The notes under the pieces are model-generated. The model made no database searches. It was given only the letters and a program-made list of their open reading frames with translations, and was not told the origin of the DNA. Position numbers and translations under genes: made by a program. Below, one piece after another: positions 1 through 8,305 of a stretch of DNA of 64,000 nt (positions within the stretch are counted from its first letter, which is position 1; the number at the start of each line of letters is the position of its first letter). This DNA is from Agromyces sp. S2-1-8 (GTDB lineage Bacteria > Actinomycetota > Actinomycetes > Actinomycetales > Microbacteriaceae): the NCBI RefSeq assembly GCF_021129215.1, contig NZ_JAJOLP010000001.1:3906001-3970000 (forward strand). The letters run 5' to 3'.

Positions 1-110
1 CGATCGAGTACGCCGGCCACACCGACGCCACCTGGGACCGCACGGTCGACGAGGCGATCACCGAGATCCATCCCGGCGGCGTCGCGTACTACTGGAGCAT
101 CCCCGAGTAG
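1..110 (+). CDS. Amidase-domain protein, C-terminal end only
   Basis: This is the last 35 or so codons of a gene that begins before the window, ending at TAG 108-110. The visible tail contains YAGHTDATWDRTVDEA and ends in YYWSIPE. It closely matches the end of the next gene (YAGHTDATWDRSVDDH, then YFWSVTG), so the two are tandem paralogs. By analogy it should be a secreted Cys/His hydrolase acting on amide or peptide bonds, perhaps in the cell wall. The catalytic part lies outside the window, so activity cannot be judged. Confidence 0.8.
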   Translation, partial: IEYAGHTDATWDRTVDEAITEIHPGGVAYYWSIPE

Positions 111-169
111 CGCCCGACGATGCGCGTGCCCTCCGGCCGACCGTCGACGCACGACGTAGCGTGGAACCG

Positions 170-874
170 ATGAGCCAGCCGACCCCGCGACCCTCTCCCG
201 GCGTGTACCTGCGCCGGCGCCTCGTCGTGGGCGGCGCGCTGCTCGTCGCCGTCGGGCTCGTCGTGTGGCTCGTCGTGGCGATCGTGACCGCGGCGGTCGC
301 CGCCGCCACGCCGCCCGGCCCGACCGGGCCGGGAACGCAGGGCGGCCACGGCAGCCGTCCGAACGCGGCGGCGCTCGAGCTCGACCCCGAGCTGCCGGCC
401 CCCGTGCTGCGCCAGCTCGAGTACGTGCGCGAGCACTGGGACGGCGCGAACGAGCAGTACGGCGTGCTCGGCGACGACGACTGCGTGAACTTCGCCTCGC
501 AGTCGCTCGTCGAGCGCGGCTGGCAGCCCGACGCCGAGTGGTGGTACTCGGCGGACGGCGACCCGTACGCGTCGAGCGACGCGTGGCGATCGTCGACCGT
601 GTTCCGCGACTACCTCACGGCGCACCCCGAGCGGGCGACGCCGCTCTCCGACGCGCAGCGAGCGAAGGTGAAGCCCGGCGACATCGTGCAGTTCGACTGG
701 GACGCCTCGGGCGATCGCGACCACACCGCCATCGTCACGGCCGTCATCGAGGACGAGGACGGCGACGTGCACGTCTACTACGCGGGGCACACCGACGCGA
801 CGTGGGATCGGTCGGTCGACGACCACCCGAAGCACCCCGAGACGAAGGTGTACTTCTGGAGCGTGACGGGCTGA
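170..874 (+). CDS. Membrane-anchored amidase-domain protein (Amidase_6-like)
   Basis: This 234-residue protein has a basic N-terminus, one hydrophobic segment (about residues 18-42), an Ala/Pro/Gly linker, and a C-terminal domain like the putative amidase domain Amidase_6 (PF12671). The block DDDCVNFASQSLVERGW carries the likely nucleophile Cys105, and DHTAIVT carries His185; such a Cys/His pair is typical of papain-like hydrolase folds. A single N-terminal anchor puts the domain outside the membrane. Substrates of the family are poorly known; wall peptide or amide bonds are an inference. ATG 170 is used; GTG 161 is in frame and possible, and neither has a strong ribosome site. It follows a truncated paralog after a 60-bp gap, so the locus is a tandem duplication. 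Confidence 0.8.
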   Translation: MSQPTPRPSPGVYLRRRLVVGGALLVAVGLVVWLVVAIVTAAVAAATPPGPTGPGTQGGHGSRPNAAALELDPELPAPVLRQLEYVREHWDGANEQYGVLGDDDCVNFASQSLVERGWQPDAEWWYSADGDPYASSDAWRSSTVFRDYLTAHPERATPLSDAQRAKVKPGDIVQFDWDASGDRDHTAIVTAVIEDEDGDVHVYYAGHTDATWDRSVDDHPKHPETKVYFWSVTG

Positions 875-899
875 CGCCCGTGGCGGTCGCGACCGCCGG

Positions 900-1196
900 T
901 CAGGCCGGTTCGAAGTCGAACTCCTGGAAGTCGGCGACCTCGGGCACCCAGCGCTCCTCCACGAAGCCGACGTGAGCGGGATGGCGGTTGTAGGCGTCAT
1001 ACGCCGCGGCATCCGCGAACACCATGCGGAACTGGTGGGTGAACGGGCTCCCGGGGCTGACCTGACGCATGACCGCGAAGCCCGTCACCCCGGGGATCGC
1101 CGTCAGCGTGTCGCGGCCGGCGCGCAGGAACGCCGACTCCTCGTCGGAGCCGGCCTCGTGCACGAGGCGGAAGACGACGGTGTGCTCGATCGGCAT
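900..1196 (-). CDS. Dabb-family (stress-responsive alpha/beta barrel) protein
   Basis: A 98-residue protein starting MPIEHTVVFRLVH and containing FRMVFADAAAYDAYNRHP followed by HVGFVEERW. This is the usual Dabb ferredoxin-like fold: the EHxVxF start strand and the YxxHPxH motif. Dabb proteins form small dimeric barrels; a few are enzymes, for example polyketide cyclases, but most are uncharacterised. It is the last gene of a minus-strand sugar locus, 8 bp after the larger isomerase, so it is probably an auxiliary enzyme or stabiliser in that pathway. The exact role is unknown. Confidence 0.85.
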   Translation of the reverse strand: MPIEHTVVFRLVHEAGSDEESAFLRAGRDTLTAIPGVTGFAVMRQVSPGSPFTHQFRMVFADAAAYDAYNRHPAHVGFVEERWVPEVADFQEFDFEPA

Positions 1197-1204
1197 GCGA
1201 GCCC

Positions 1205-2218
1205 CTACTGGTTCGAGAACGCCGCGTCGAACGAGGCGGTCGGGCGCGGGAAGAGCTTCGAGCGGATGAACCCGACCGCCTCGGCGGCACCGTGCAGCCG
1301 GTCCATGCCGGCGTCCTCCCACTCGACCGAGATCGGGCCCGTGTAGCCGATCGCGTCGAGCGCGCGGAACGCGTCCTCCCACGGCACGTCGCCGTGCCCC
1401 GTCGAGACGAAGTCCCAGCCGCGCCGCGGGTCGCCCCACGGCAGGTGCGAGCCGAGGATTCCCGGCCGGCCGGTCGCGGGCCGCATCCTCGTGTCCTTGC
1501 AGTCGACGTGGTAGATCCGGTCCTGGAAGTCCCAGATGAAGCCGACGGGGTCGATGCCCTGCCACATCATGTGCGAGGGGTCCCAGTTGAAGCCGAACGC
1601 GGCGCGGCGGTCGATCGCCTCGAGCGTGCGCACGCTCGTCCAGTAGTCGTAGGCGATCTCGGAGGGGTGGACTTCGTGGGCGAAGCGCACGCCCTCGGCG
1701 TCGAACACGTCGAGGATGGGGTTCCAGCGGTTCGCGAAGTCCTCGTAGCCGGCGTCGATAACGCTCGCCGGCACGGGCGGGAACATGGCCACGTACGGCC
1801 AGATCGCCGAGCCCGTGAACCCGACGACGGTGTCGACGCCGAGCGCGCGGGCGACCCGCGCCGCCCGCTTCATGTCGTCGGCGGCACGCTGCCGCACCCC
1901 CTCGGGGTCGCCGTCGCCCCACGTGTACGGGCGCACGATCGCCTCGTGGCGGAAGTCGATCGGATCGTCGCAGACGGCCTGGCCCGTCAGGTGGTTCGAG
2001 ATCGCGTGGACCTCGAGCCCGTGCCGCTTCAGGATCTCCTGCCGCTCGGCGAGGTAACCGGGCTCCTCCTCCGCCAGCTTCAGGTCGAGGTGGTCGCCCG
2101 AGCAGGCGATCTCGAGCCCGTCGTAGCCCCAATCGGCGGCGAGGCGCGCCACCTCGGCGAACGGCAGGTCGGCCCACTGGCCGGTGAACAGCGTGACGGG
2201 ATGGGTTGCGGCGGTCAT
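1205..2218 (-). CDS. Sugar phosphate isomerase/epimerase family protein (TIM barrel)
   Basis: This 337-residue protein belongs to the AP_endonuc_2 / COG1082 TIM-barrel superfamily. Candidate metal ligands appear in order: Glu and His in HEVHPSEIAYDY, Asp and His in NWDPSHMMWQGID, His in YHVDCKD, and Glu in ISVEWED. It opens with LFTGQWADLPFAEVARLAADWGYDGLEIA, typical of the first barrel strands. The start ATG overlaps the TGA of the upstream isomerase by four bases, with AAAGG upstream, so the two are translationally coupled. It probably isomerises or epimerises a ketose or keto-glycoside intermediate. Some relatives are C-glycoside deglycosidase subunits, but the expected small partner subunit is not beside it. 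The substrate is not determined. Confidence 0.85.
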   Translation of the reverse strand: MTAATHPVTLFTGQWADLPFAEVARLAADWGYDGLEIACSGDHLDLKLAEEEPGYLAERQEILKRHGLEVHAISNHLTGQAVCDDPIDFRHEAIVRPYTWGDGDPEGVRQRAADDMKRAARVARALGVDTVVGFTGSAIWPYVAMFPPVPASVIDAGYEDFANRWNPILDVFDAEGVRFAHEVHPSEIAYDYWTSVRTLEAIDRRAAFGFNWDPSHMMWQGIDPVGFIWDFQDRIYHVDCKDTRMRPATGRPGILGSHLPWGDPRRGWDFVSTGHGDVPWEDAFRALDAIGYTGPISVEWEDAGMDRLHGAAEAVGFIRSKLFPRPTASFDAAFSNQ

Positions 2219-3084
2219 GCGGGGTACCTTTCGTCGTTCAGGGCGGTCAGGTAGCGGATGCTTCGTGCCGCCAGCTCGTCCTGCGAGGGCGCGAGCGGCC
2301 GCCAGACCGAGGCGGCCACCGCGATCGTGGCGTTCTCGCCCGTGAAGCTCTCGAGCCCGAGCGCCCCGGCGTACCCGACCTCGTCGAGTGCGTCGAGGAA
2401 CGCCGGCCAGTCGAGGTGGTCGTCGCCGACGGCGCCGCGGTCGTTGCCGCAGACCTGCACGTAGGCGAGGTTCGGGCCGGCCGCACGGATCGCGTCGCCG
2501 ATCGACTTCTCCTCGATGTTGAGGTGGTAGCTGTCGAGCGCGAGCCCGAGGCCGGGGCCGAGCAGCGGCCCGAGCGCCTCGAGCGCCTGCTCGACCGTGT
2601 TCACGAGGCTCGTCTCGTACCGGTTGAGCGGTTCGATCGCGAGCCGGATGCCACGAGCCTCGGCCTGTCGCACGAGCGGCGCGAGCGCCGTGCGGAGCTC
2701 GCGGTACCGGGCCTCGCGCTCCTCGGCGTCCATGCGCCAGGCGCGGCCGGTGGCCGCGGTGAAGGGGCCGGCCACGACCGGGGAGCCGAGGCGCTCGGCG
2801 ACGCCGAGGCAGTGCACGAGGTAGTTCTGGGTCGCCACGATCTCGGAGCCGGGCGCGGCGACGAGGTTGCGGCCGGGGCCCATCGCCCCGATCACGATCG
2901 GGGCGAGGCGGTGCTCGCGCAGGATCTCCACCGCGGCATCCGCCGACCAGTCGCCGGGGTTCTCGACCGGCAGCTCGATCGCCCCGAAGCCGAGCGCCGC
3001 CGCCTTCGCGGCGAGCGCGGGCAGGTTCTCGGCGGTGAGGGGCGAAGCCCACACCCAGGTGTTCACGCCGATGGTGCGGCGCAT
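2215..3084 (-). CDS. Sugar phosphate isomerase/epimerase, ketose 3-epimerase-like
   Basis: A 289-residue TIM-barrel protein resembling D-tagatose/D-psicose 3-epimerases. Diagnostic blocks are LAIEPLNRYETSLVNT (first metal Glu), LALDSYHLNIEEKS (metal Asp/His), VQVCGNDR, and GALGLESFTG with the second Glu. The start has a strong ribosome site, AAGGAGG four bases before ATG 3084. It overlaps the following isomerase by ATGA. It acts in the cytoplasm on a carbohydrate imported by the adjacent ABC system. Family-level assignment is firm; the actual sugar is not visible in the sequence. Confidence 0.85.
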   Translation of the reverse strand: MRRTIGVNTWVWASPLTAENLPALAAKAAALGFGAIELPVENPGDWSADAAVEILREHRLAPIVIGAMGPGRNLVAAPGSEIVATQNYLVHCLGVAERLGSPVVAGPFTAATGRAWRMDAEEREARYRELRTALAPLVRQAEARGIRLAIEPLNRYETSLVNTVEQALEALGPLLGPGLGLALDSYHLNIEEKSIGDAIRAAGPNLAYVQVCGNDRGAVGDDHLDWPAFLDALDEVGYAGALGLESFTGENATIAVAASVWRPLAPSQDELAARSIRYLTALNDERYPA

Positions 3085-3103
3085 GCTGCCTCCTTGCAGA
3101 ACT

Positions 3104-3227
3104 CCGTCGGTCGAGTAGGGAGCGAAGCGAGCGTATCGAGACCCGCCGCCGGTCGACGAGCGCAGCGTATCGAGACCACGATCGTGCGTGTGGTCCCGAT
3201 ACGCGCTCCGCGCTCCTCGACCGACGG
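3104..3227. repeat. Composite palindromic intergenic repeat
   Basis: The gap between the isomerase and binding-protein genes holds a long imperfect palindrome. Outer arms CCGTCGGTCGAG (3104-3115) and CTCGACCGACGG (3216-3227) are perfect inverted repeats. Inside are two more copies of the unit GAGCGnAGCG followed by TATCGAGACC, in opposing orientation. The same unit recurs at 13568, 21545, 23346 and 60382, so it is a dispersed REP-like family. Here it could damp transcription or stabilise the upstream mRNA end between the transporter part and the enzyme part of the operon. Confidence 0.75.
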
Positions 3228-3235
3228 ATCAGGGT

Positions 3236-4441
3236 TTACGGGATGATCCGGTCCTCCCAGACCTGCGGGTAGCCGGGCAGGTCCTCGCCGCCGAACTTGG
3301 CGTAGTGGCCGTCGGGCATGTTCTCGTTGAGCGCGAGGTACTCGTCGACCTCCTCCTCGGTGATCGGCGACTGCGGCAGCACCCACTCCTGGGGCACCTC
3401 CTCGCCGGCGAAGATCTTCTGCGCGGCGAGCAGCGGCGTGCGCCACTGGAAGTTCGAGTACACCGGCGCGAGGCCCGTGAGCCCGGTCTCCTTCCACTTG
3501 CGGAGGAAGCTCATCTCGTCCTCGCCCGTCATCACCGGGTAGTCGGCGCCGGCGTCCTCGAACGCCTCGATGGCGGCGACGGCGCCGTCGCCGGCGTCCA
3601 TCCAGATGCCCTGGACGTCGCCCTTGGCGAGCTCGTCGGAGATGATCTTCTTGATCTCGGCGGGGTCGGCGCCCGTGAAGTAGTCGACGGCCTCGATGCC
3701 GGCCTCGTCGAACAGCTTCTCGGCCGCGGCCCAGCGCTGCTCGAGCACGTCGACGCCCGGCAGGATGCGCAGCGCCACGACCTTGTCGCCCTCGTCGAGC
3801 TCGTCGATGAGGAACTCGGCCGTGTCGATGCCCCACGCGAATCCGCCGATGGGGTGGATGAACGTGACGGGGCAGTCGGTCTGCACGCCGCGGTCGAACA
3901 CGACGACGGGCTTGCCCGTGTCGCAGGCGCGCTCGACGGCCGGGGTCATCGCCGCCGTCGAGTTCGGCGAGATGAGGAAGATGTCGCAGTTGCCCTCGTT
4001 GATGAAGTAGTCGATGTCGGCGATCTGCGTGTCGTCGGAGTCCTGCGCGTCGCGGGTCTCCATCTCGCTGATCACACCGGCGTCCTGCAGCACCTTCAGC
4101 TGCTGGTTCATCGTGATCCAGCCGGTCTGGCGCCACGGGTTCGAGATCGAGGCGTTGGCGAAGCACGCCTTCTTCGCTCCCTCGCTCGCGAATTCCGAGG
4201 TGTCGACCATCTCGGCGTTGATGTACTGCAGCCACGGCTGCCCTTCGGGGCCCTCGGGCACGACGTCGCGTTCGGCGTCCTGCTTGTCGAAGAGCTCCTG
4301 GTCGAACCACTCGACCGCTTCCTCCGTGGCGCCGGCGTCTTCCGTCGGCGCGGCCACGTTGGGGTCGGTGGTACAGCCGGCCATCGTCAGCAGCGCGAGG
4401 GCGCCGACCATTGCGGATGCCACCGCATACTTGCGTCGCAT
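3236..4441 (-). CDS. Sugar ABC transporter substrate-binding lipoprotein
   Basis: A 401-residue secreted lipoprotein: basic MRRKYA start, hydrophobic core, and a lipobox ending MAGC with lipid-bearing Cys23. The mature part resembles type I periplasmic binding proteins of the RbsB kind: a two-lobed receptor with YFINEGNCDIFLISPNSTAA, TGKPVVVFDRG and MTGEDE blocks. It should capture the sugar outside the membrane and hand it to the two permeases encoded just upstream. ATG 4441 is chosen over the in-frame GTG 4444 because GGAGG sits six bases before the ATG but only three before the GTG. The ATG shares one base with the permease stop codon, so translation is coupled. Confidence 0.9.
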   Translation of the reverse strand: MRRKYAVASAMVGALALLTMAGCTTDPNVAAPTEDAGATEEAVEWFDQELFDKQDAERDVVPEGPEGQPWLQYINAEMVDTSEFASEGAKKACFANASISNPWRQTGWITMNQQLKVLQDAGVISEMETRDAQDSDDTQIADIDYFINEGNCDIFLISPNSTAAMTPAVERACDTGKPVVVFDRGVQTDCPVTFIHPIGGFAWGIDTAEFLIDELDEGDKVVALRILPGVDVLEQRWAAAEKLFDEAGIEAVDYFTGADPAEIKKIISDELAKGDVQGIWMDAGDGAVAAIEAFEDAGADYPVMTGEDEMSFLRKWKETGLTGLAPVYSNFQWRTPLLAAQKIFAGEEVPQEWVLPQSPITEEEVDEYLALNENMPDGHYAKFGGEDLPGYPQVWEDRIIP

Positions 4442-5676
4442 CACGAACCTCCCTTGGTTTCGTTGTCAGCCCTCGACGTCGAGGGAATGGATGCAGGGCG
4501 AGCGGATGCCTCGGCATCGCGCTCCTCCGCCGGTGCCGGCGAAGTCTGGGTCGCCGTGTCCGGCGAGGTCTGGGTGGCGGTCCCGGGCGAGCCGCCCGAT
4601 GCCGCGTCGGATGCCTCGGCCGAGGCATCCGGAATCGTCGTCGATGCCGCGGGTGCCGGGTCGATGCCCTTGCCGCGGCGTCGTGCGCGGAAGGTGGTCG
4701 CCGAGTAGGCGACCGCGATGATGATGATCGCGCCCTGCACCGCGTCGCGGTAGGTCGAGGGCACGCCGGCGAAGTTGAGCAGGGTGAACAGGGCCTCGAG
4801 CGCGAACGCGCCCGCCGCCGCCGCGACGACCCAGCCGCGCCCGCCGCCGAGCACCACGCCGCCGAGCACGACCGCGGTGATCGCGATGAACTCGTAGCCG
4901 CGACCGACCGACGGGTGGACACCGGCGTAGCCCACGAGCAGCACGCCCGCGATCGTCGCGGAGAGCGAGGAGATCATGAAGGTCGACGTCTTCACCCACC
5001 AGCTGCGGGCGCCCGCGAACCGCGCGGTCGTCGGGTTGTCGCCGAGCGCGATGATCGTGCGGCCGAACGGGCGCTTCGAGAACCAGATCGCGACGGCGAG
5101 CACGACGGCGAGCACGAGGACCGACCACGGCAGGATGTCGATGACGGGGATGCCGCGGATGCCGCCGCGCCCGATCTCGCGGAACCCGTCGGCGGGGTTG
5201 CCGGTCGCGGCGCCGCCCGTCCAGTAGAGGGTGCCGCCGAGCAGCGCGAGCATCATGCCGAGGGTGACGATGAAGCTCGGCACCTTGAGGAACGAGACGA
5301 TGAGTCCGTTGACCAGCCCGATGAGGGCGCCGAACGCGAGCATGAGCGCGAGCACGGGCAGCGACTTCGCCTCGTCCTGGCCGATGAGGTTGCCGGCGAT
5401 CACGACCTGGGCCGTGACGACCGATCCCATCGACAGGTCGAACTCGCCGCCGACGATGACGAAGTACTGGCCGATCGCGACGATCGCGATGGGCGCCACG
5501 CGCTGGATGAAGCGGATGAACTGGCTCGGTTCGGCGAACGACGGGTTCAGGACGGTGATCGCGACCAGCAGCACGATGAGCAGCAGGAACACGGCGCCGC
5601 GCGGGCTCACGAGGGTGCGGCCGAGGTCGGCCAGGCGGCTGCCCAGGTCGCGGCGGTCGGTGCTGACGGCGGTCAT
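4441..5676 (-). CDS. Sugar ABC transporter permease (RbsC-like), with long polar C-terminal tail
   Basis: A 411-residue membrane permease of the BPD_transp_2 family used by ribose-type importers, with about eight to ten membrane segments. Family blocks include IAIVAIGQYFVIVGGEFDLSMGS and LGDNPTTARFAGA. The last 70 or so residues are hydrophilic, rich in Ala/Thr/Pro/Ser, with a TATQTSPDTATQTSP repeat; this cytoplasmic tail is unusual and is not needed for transport in relatives. Its coding DNA contains a perfect 22-bp palindrome (4609-4630) built from two inverted GGATGCCTCG copies. It overlaps the neighbouring permease start by four bases and probably forms a heterodimer with it. Confidence 0.9.
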   Translation of the reverse strand: MTAVSTDRRDLGSRLADLGRTLVSPRGAVFLLLIVLLVAITVLNPSFAEPSQFIRFIQRVAPIAIVAIGQYFVIVGGEFDLSMGSVVTAQVVIAGNLIGQDEAKSLPVLALMLAFGALIGLVNGLIVSFLKVPSFIVTLGMMLALLGGTLYWTGGAATGNPADGFREIGRGGIRGIPVIDILPWSVLVLAVVLAVAIWFSKRPFGRTIIALGDNPTTARFAGARSWWVKTSTFMISSLSATIAGVLLVGYAGVHPSVGRGYEFIAITAVVLGGVVLGGGRGWVVAAAAGAFALEALFTLLNFAGVPSTYRDAVQGAIIIIAVAYSATTFRARRRGKGIDPAPAASTTIPDASAEASDAASGGSPGTATQTSPDTATQTSPAPAEERDAEASARPASIPSTSRADNETKGGS

Positions 5677-6758
5677 GCGCGGGCCTCCTCTCGTGCGTCG
5701 TTCCCGTCGACGTCGCCTCCGGCGCCGTCGGGGCCGGTCGGCGGTGCCGAGGCGTTCGCGAACCTCGGCCTGCGCCGGTCGACCGACCGGCTCGTGTAGA
5801 CCGCGACGGCCGCGACGATGACGACGCCGCGCACGACGTCCTTCAGGAAGGGGTTCACCTGCATGACGCTCATCACGTTGTCGACGACGGCGAAGATCGC
5901 GACGCCGCCGATCGTGCCCCAGATCGAGCCGCGGCCGCCCATGAGCAGGGTGCCGCCGAGCACGACCGCGGCGATCGAGAGCAGGTCGTAGCCGCCCTGG
6001 GTGCCGACGACCGGACTGCCGACGCCGAGCCGGCTCGCGAGCAGCAGCCCGGCGAGCGCCGCCGTGATCGAGCACAGCATGTGCGCGACGATGAGCGGTC
6101 GTGCGGTGCGGATGCCCGACAGGCGCGCGACCTGCTCGTTGCCGCCGACCGCGAACATGTGGTTGCCGGTGCGCGTGCGGGCGAGGAAGAACGCCCCGGC
6201 GAGCGCGACGAGCAGCATGAGCAGCGTCGAGACGGGGATCGGTCCGATGCCCGTGGCGCCGATGAGCTGGAACTCCCACGGCACCTGGCCGCTCGTGCCC
6301 TTGTAGTTCGTGTCGAGGTAGCCCTTGATGATGAGGCCGGTGCCGAGCGTCGCGATGAAGCCGTTGACCTTGAGCTTCGTGACGATGAGCCCGTTCGCGA
6401 GCCCGATGACCGCGGCGACGACGATCACGGCGACGACGGCCATCGGGATGTTCGCGGGGTTGCCGGCCATGAGGTCGGCCGCGATGAGGCTCGACAGGCT
6501 CACGACGTAGGGCACCGACAGGTCGAGGGACGCGCACAGGATGACGAGGGTCTGGCCGATGGCGACGAAGCCGAGCACGCTCATTCCGGTGAGGATGTCG
6601 CGGATGTTGCCGGCGCTGAAGAAGTTGCGGCCGACGGAGGCGACGAGGACGGCGCCGATCGCGATGACCGCGACCAGCGCGATGCCGACGATGAGGCTCG
6701 AGTCGAGCCGGCGACGGCGCGGTGTCGCGCGCCGGGCGGTGGGGGTCGTCGCGCTCAT
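5673..6758 (-). CDS. Sugar ABC transporter permease (RbsC-like)
   Basis: A 361-residue integral membrane protein of the same BPD_transp_2 family as its neighbour. It begins with an Arg-rich cytoplasmic leader (ARRATPRRRRLD), then about nine membrane segments. Characteristic blocks are GFVAIGQTLVILCASLDLS, NGLIVTKLKVNGFIATLGTG and GGNEQVARLSGI. It overlaps the ATPase stop codon and the next permease start by four bases each. It should form the channel half of a sugar importer energised by the dual ATPase. Specificity is not readable, but the neighbouring isomerases and dehydrogenase suggest a rare monosaccharide, polyol or glycoside. Confidence 0.9.
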   Translation of the reverse strand: MSATTPTARRATPRRRRLDSSLIVGIALVAVIAIGAVLVASVGRNFFSAGNIRDILTGMSVLGFVAIGQTLVILCASLDLSVPYVVSLSSLIAADLMAGNPANIPMAVVAVIVVAAVIGLANGLIVTKLKVNGFIATLGTGLIIKGYLDTNYKGTSGQVPWEFQLIGATGIGPIPVSTLLMLLVALAGAFFLARTRTGNHMFAVGGNEQVARLSGIRTARPLIVAHMLCSITAALAGLLLASRLGVGSPVVGTQGGYDLLSIAAVVLGGTLLMGGRGSIWGTIGGVAIFAVVDNVMSVMQVNPFLKDVVRGVVIVAAVAVYTSRSVDRRRPRFANASAPPTGPDGAGGDVDGNDAREEARA

Positions 6759-8305
6759 CGCAGCTCCTCCCCGCCGACGCGCAGGGTTCCCGTCGCGGCG
6801 CCGAGGATCGTCGCCTCGTCGCTGCGAGCCGGCAGTTCGGCCGAGGCCCGGCCGTCGTGCATGACGATGATGCGATCGGACATGCCGATCACCTCGGGCA
6901 GTTCGGACGAGATCATCAGGATGGCGACCCCTTCTTTCGCGAGTCGGCGCATGAGCGTGTAGACGGCGACCTTCGCGCCGACGTCGATGCCGCGGGTCGG
7001 TTCGTCGAGGAGCACGACGCGGGGCTTGGTCGCGAGCCATTTCGCGAGGACGACCTTCTGCTGGTTGCCGCCCGAGAGGAACTGCACCTCCTGGTCGAGG
7101 CCGCGCGACGACAGCTCGAGCGAGGAGAGCACGCCCGGCAGCTCTCGCCGCGTCTCGCGGGTGCGCCGCGAGAACACCGAGCGGATCACGAGGAGCGCGT
7201 TGTCGGCGATCGACTGGTTGAGCGCGAGGCCCTGGGCCTTGCGGTCCTCGGTGATGAGGGCGACGCCCCGCCTCACCGCCTGCCGGGCCGAGGAGATCTG
7301 CACCGGCCGGCCGTCGAGGCGCAGCTCGCCGCGCGTGAACGGCGCGATGCCGAACACGGCCTCGACGAGTTCGGTGCGACCCGAGCCCTGCAGGCCCGCG
7401 ACACCGACGATCTCACCGGCGCGCAGCTCGAGGTCGACCCCGTCGACGTAGGCGTTGCCGGCGGCGCGGAGCTCGAGCCGGGGCTCGCCCCTCACGGTGC
7501 CCGGCTCGGGGTCGGGGAAGTACGCGGAGATCGGCCGGCCGACCATCCGCCGCACGAGCTCGTCGGTGTCGAGCTCGGACGCGGGCCCGCTCGAGACGAG
7601 CGCACCGTCTTTCAGCACCGTGATCGTGTCGCAGAGGTCGAAGATCTCCTTCAGCCGGTGCGAGACGTAGATGATCGCGACGCCGCGCGCCTGCAGGCGC
7701 CGGACGATCGCGTAGAGCAGCTCGACCTCGTGATCGGCGAGCGCGGCGGTCGGCTCGTCCATCTGGATGACCCGGGCGTCGACCGAGAGCGCCTTGACGA
7801 TCTCGACGATCTGCTGCTCGGCGACGGTCAGGGTGCGGACCGGCGCGTCGGCGTCGATCGAGTCGATGCCGAGCTCGGCGAGCAGCGCCCGCGTCTCGGC
7901 GAGCATCGCCTTGCGGTCGACGAGGCCGCGCCGCTTCGGCTCGCGACCGAGGAAGACGTTCTGCGCGACCGTGCGCTCGGGCAGCAGGTTGAACTCCTGG
8001 AAGACCGTCGCGAGGCCGGCCCGCGCGGCCTGCACGGGGTGGCTGAACGCGACCTCCTCGCCGCCGAGTCGCACACTGCCCGCGTCGCGCTCGTAGACGC
8101 CCGCGAGGATCTTCATGAAGGTCGACTTGCCGGCGCCGTTCTCGCCGACCAGGCCGTGGACCTCGCCGGCGCGCAGGGTCAGCCCCACGCCGCGCAGCAC
8201 GGTCACGCCGAAGAACGACTTCTCGAGCCCCTCGGCGACGAGCACCGGCTCGCCGGCCGCGGCGACTGCGCCGGGCGACGACGATGCGGGGGTCGCGGCG
8301 CTCAT
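6755..8305 (-). CDS. Sugar ABC transporter ATPase with two nucleotide-binding domains (RbsA-like)
   Basis: A 516-residue ATPase with two ABC domains, the usual size for RbsA/MglA/XylG. The first domain has Walker A GENGAGKST (residues 54-62), the variant signature LTVAEQQIVEI, and Walker B IQMDEPTAAL. The second has the degenerate Walker A GLQGSGRTE, the signature SGGNQQK, and VVLLDEPTRGID. Degeneracy of the second Walker A is normal in this family. It powers import through the two permeases downstream. It lies between the dehydrogenase and permease genes with four-base overlaps on both sides, making one tight operon. Confidence 0.93.
   Translation of the reverse strand: MSAATPASSSPGAVAAAGEPVLVAEGLEKSFFGVTVLRGVGLTLRAGEVHGLVGENGAGKSTFMKILAGVYERDAGSVRLGGEEVAFSHPVQAARAGLATVFQEFNLLPERTVAQNVFLGREPKRRGLVDRKAMLAETRALLAELGIDSIDADAPVRTLTVAEQQIVEIVKALSVDARVIQMDEPTAALADHEVELLYAIVRRLQARGVAIIYVSHRLKEIFDLCDTITVLKDGALVSSGPASELDTDELVRRMVGRPISAYFPDPEPGTVRGEPRLELRAAGNAYVDGVDLELRAGEIVGVAGLQGSGRTELVEAVFGIAPFTRGELRLDGRPVQISSARQAVRRGVALITEDRKAQGLALNQSIADNALLVIRSVFSRRTRETRRELPGVLSSLELSSRGLDQEVQFLSGGNQQKVVLAKWLATKPRVVLLDEPTRGIDVGAKVAVYTLMRRLAKEGVAILMISSELPEVIGMSDRIIVMHDGRASAELPARSDEATILGAATGTLRVGGEELR

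Noticed and set aside
89-1012. Long open frames antisense to real genes here and across the window, often 300-1000 codons
   Set aside because: At about 72% GC stop codons are rare in shadow frames. The translations are Arg/Ala/Gly-rich or Asp/Val/Glu-rich, lack family motifs, and lie opposite genes with clear domains and correct third-position GC.
1205-2218. C-glycoside deglycosidase alpha subunit
   Set aside because: The barrel family fits, but the small beta-sandwich subunit normally encoded next to it is absent; the neighbour is a Dabb protein. Kept only as an alternative.
2219-3052. Apparent extension of the isomerase starting at 2218 into a 615-residue protein
   Set aside because: The extra part is an out-of-frame reading of the upstream isomerase; the ATGA overlap and ribosome site support ATG 2218.
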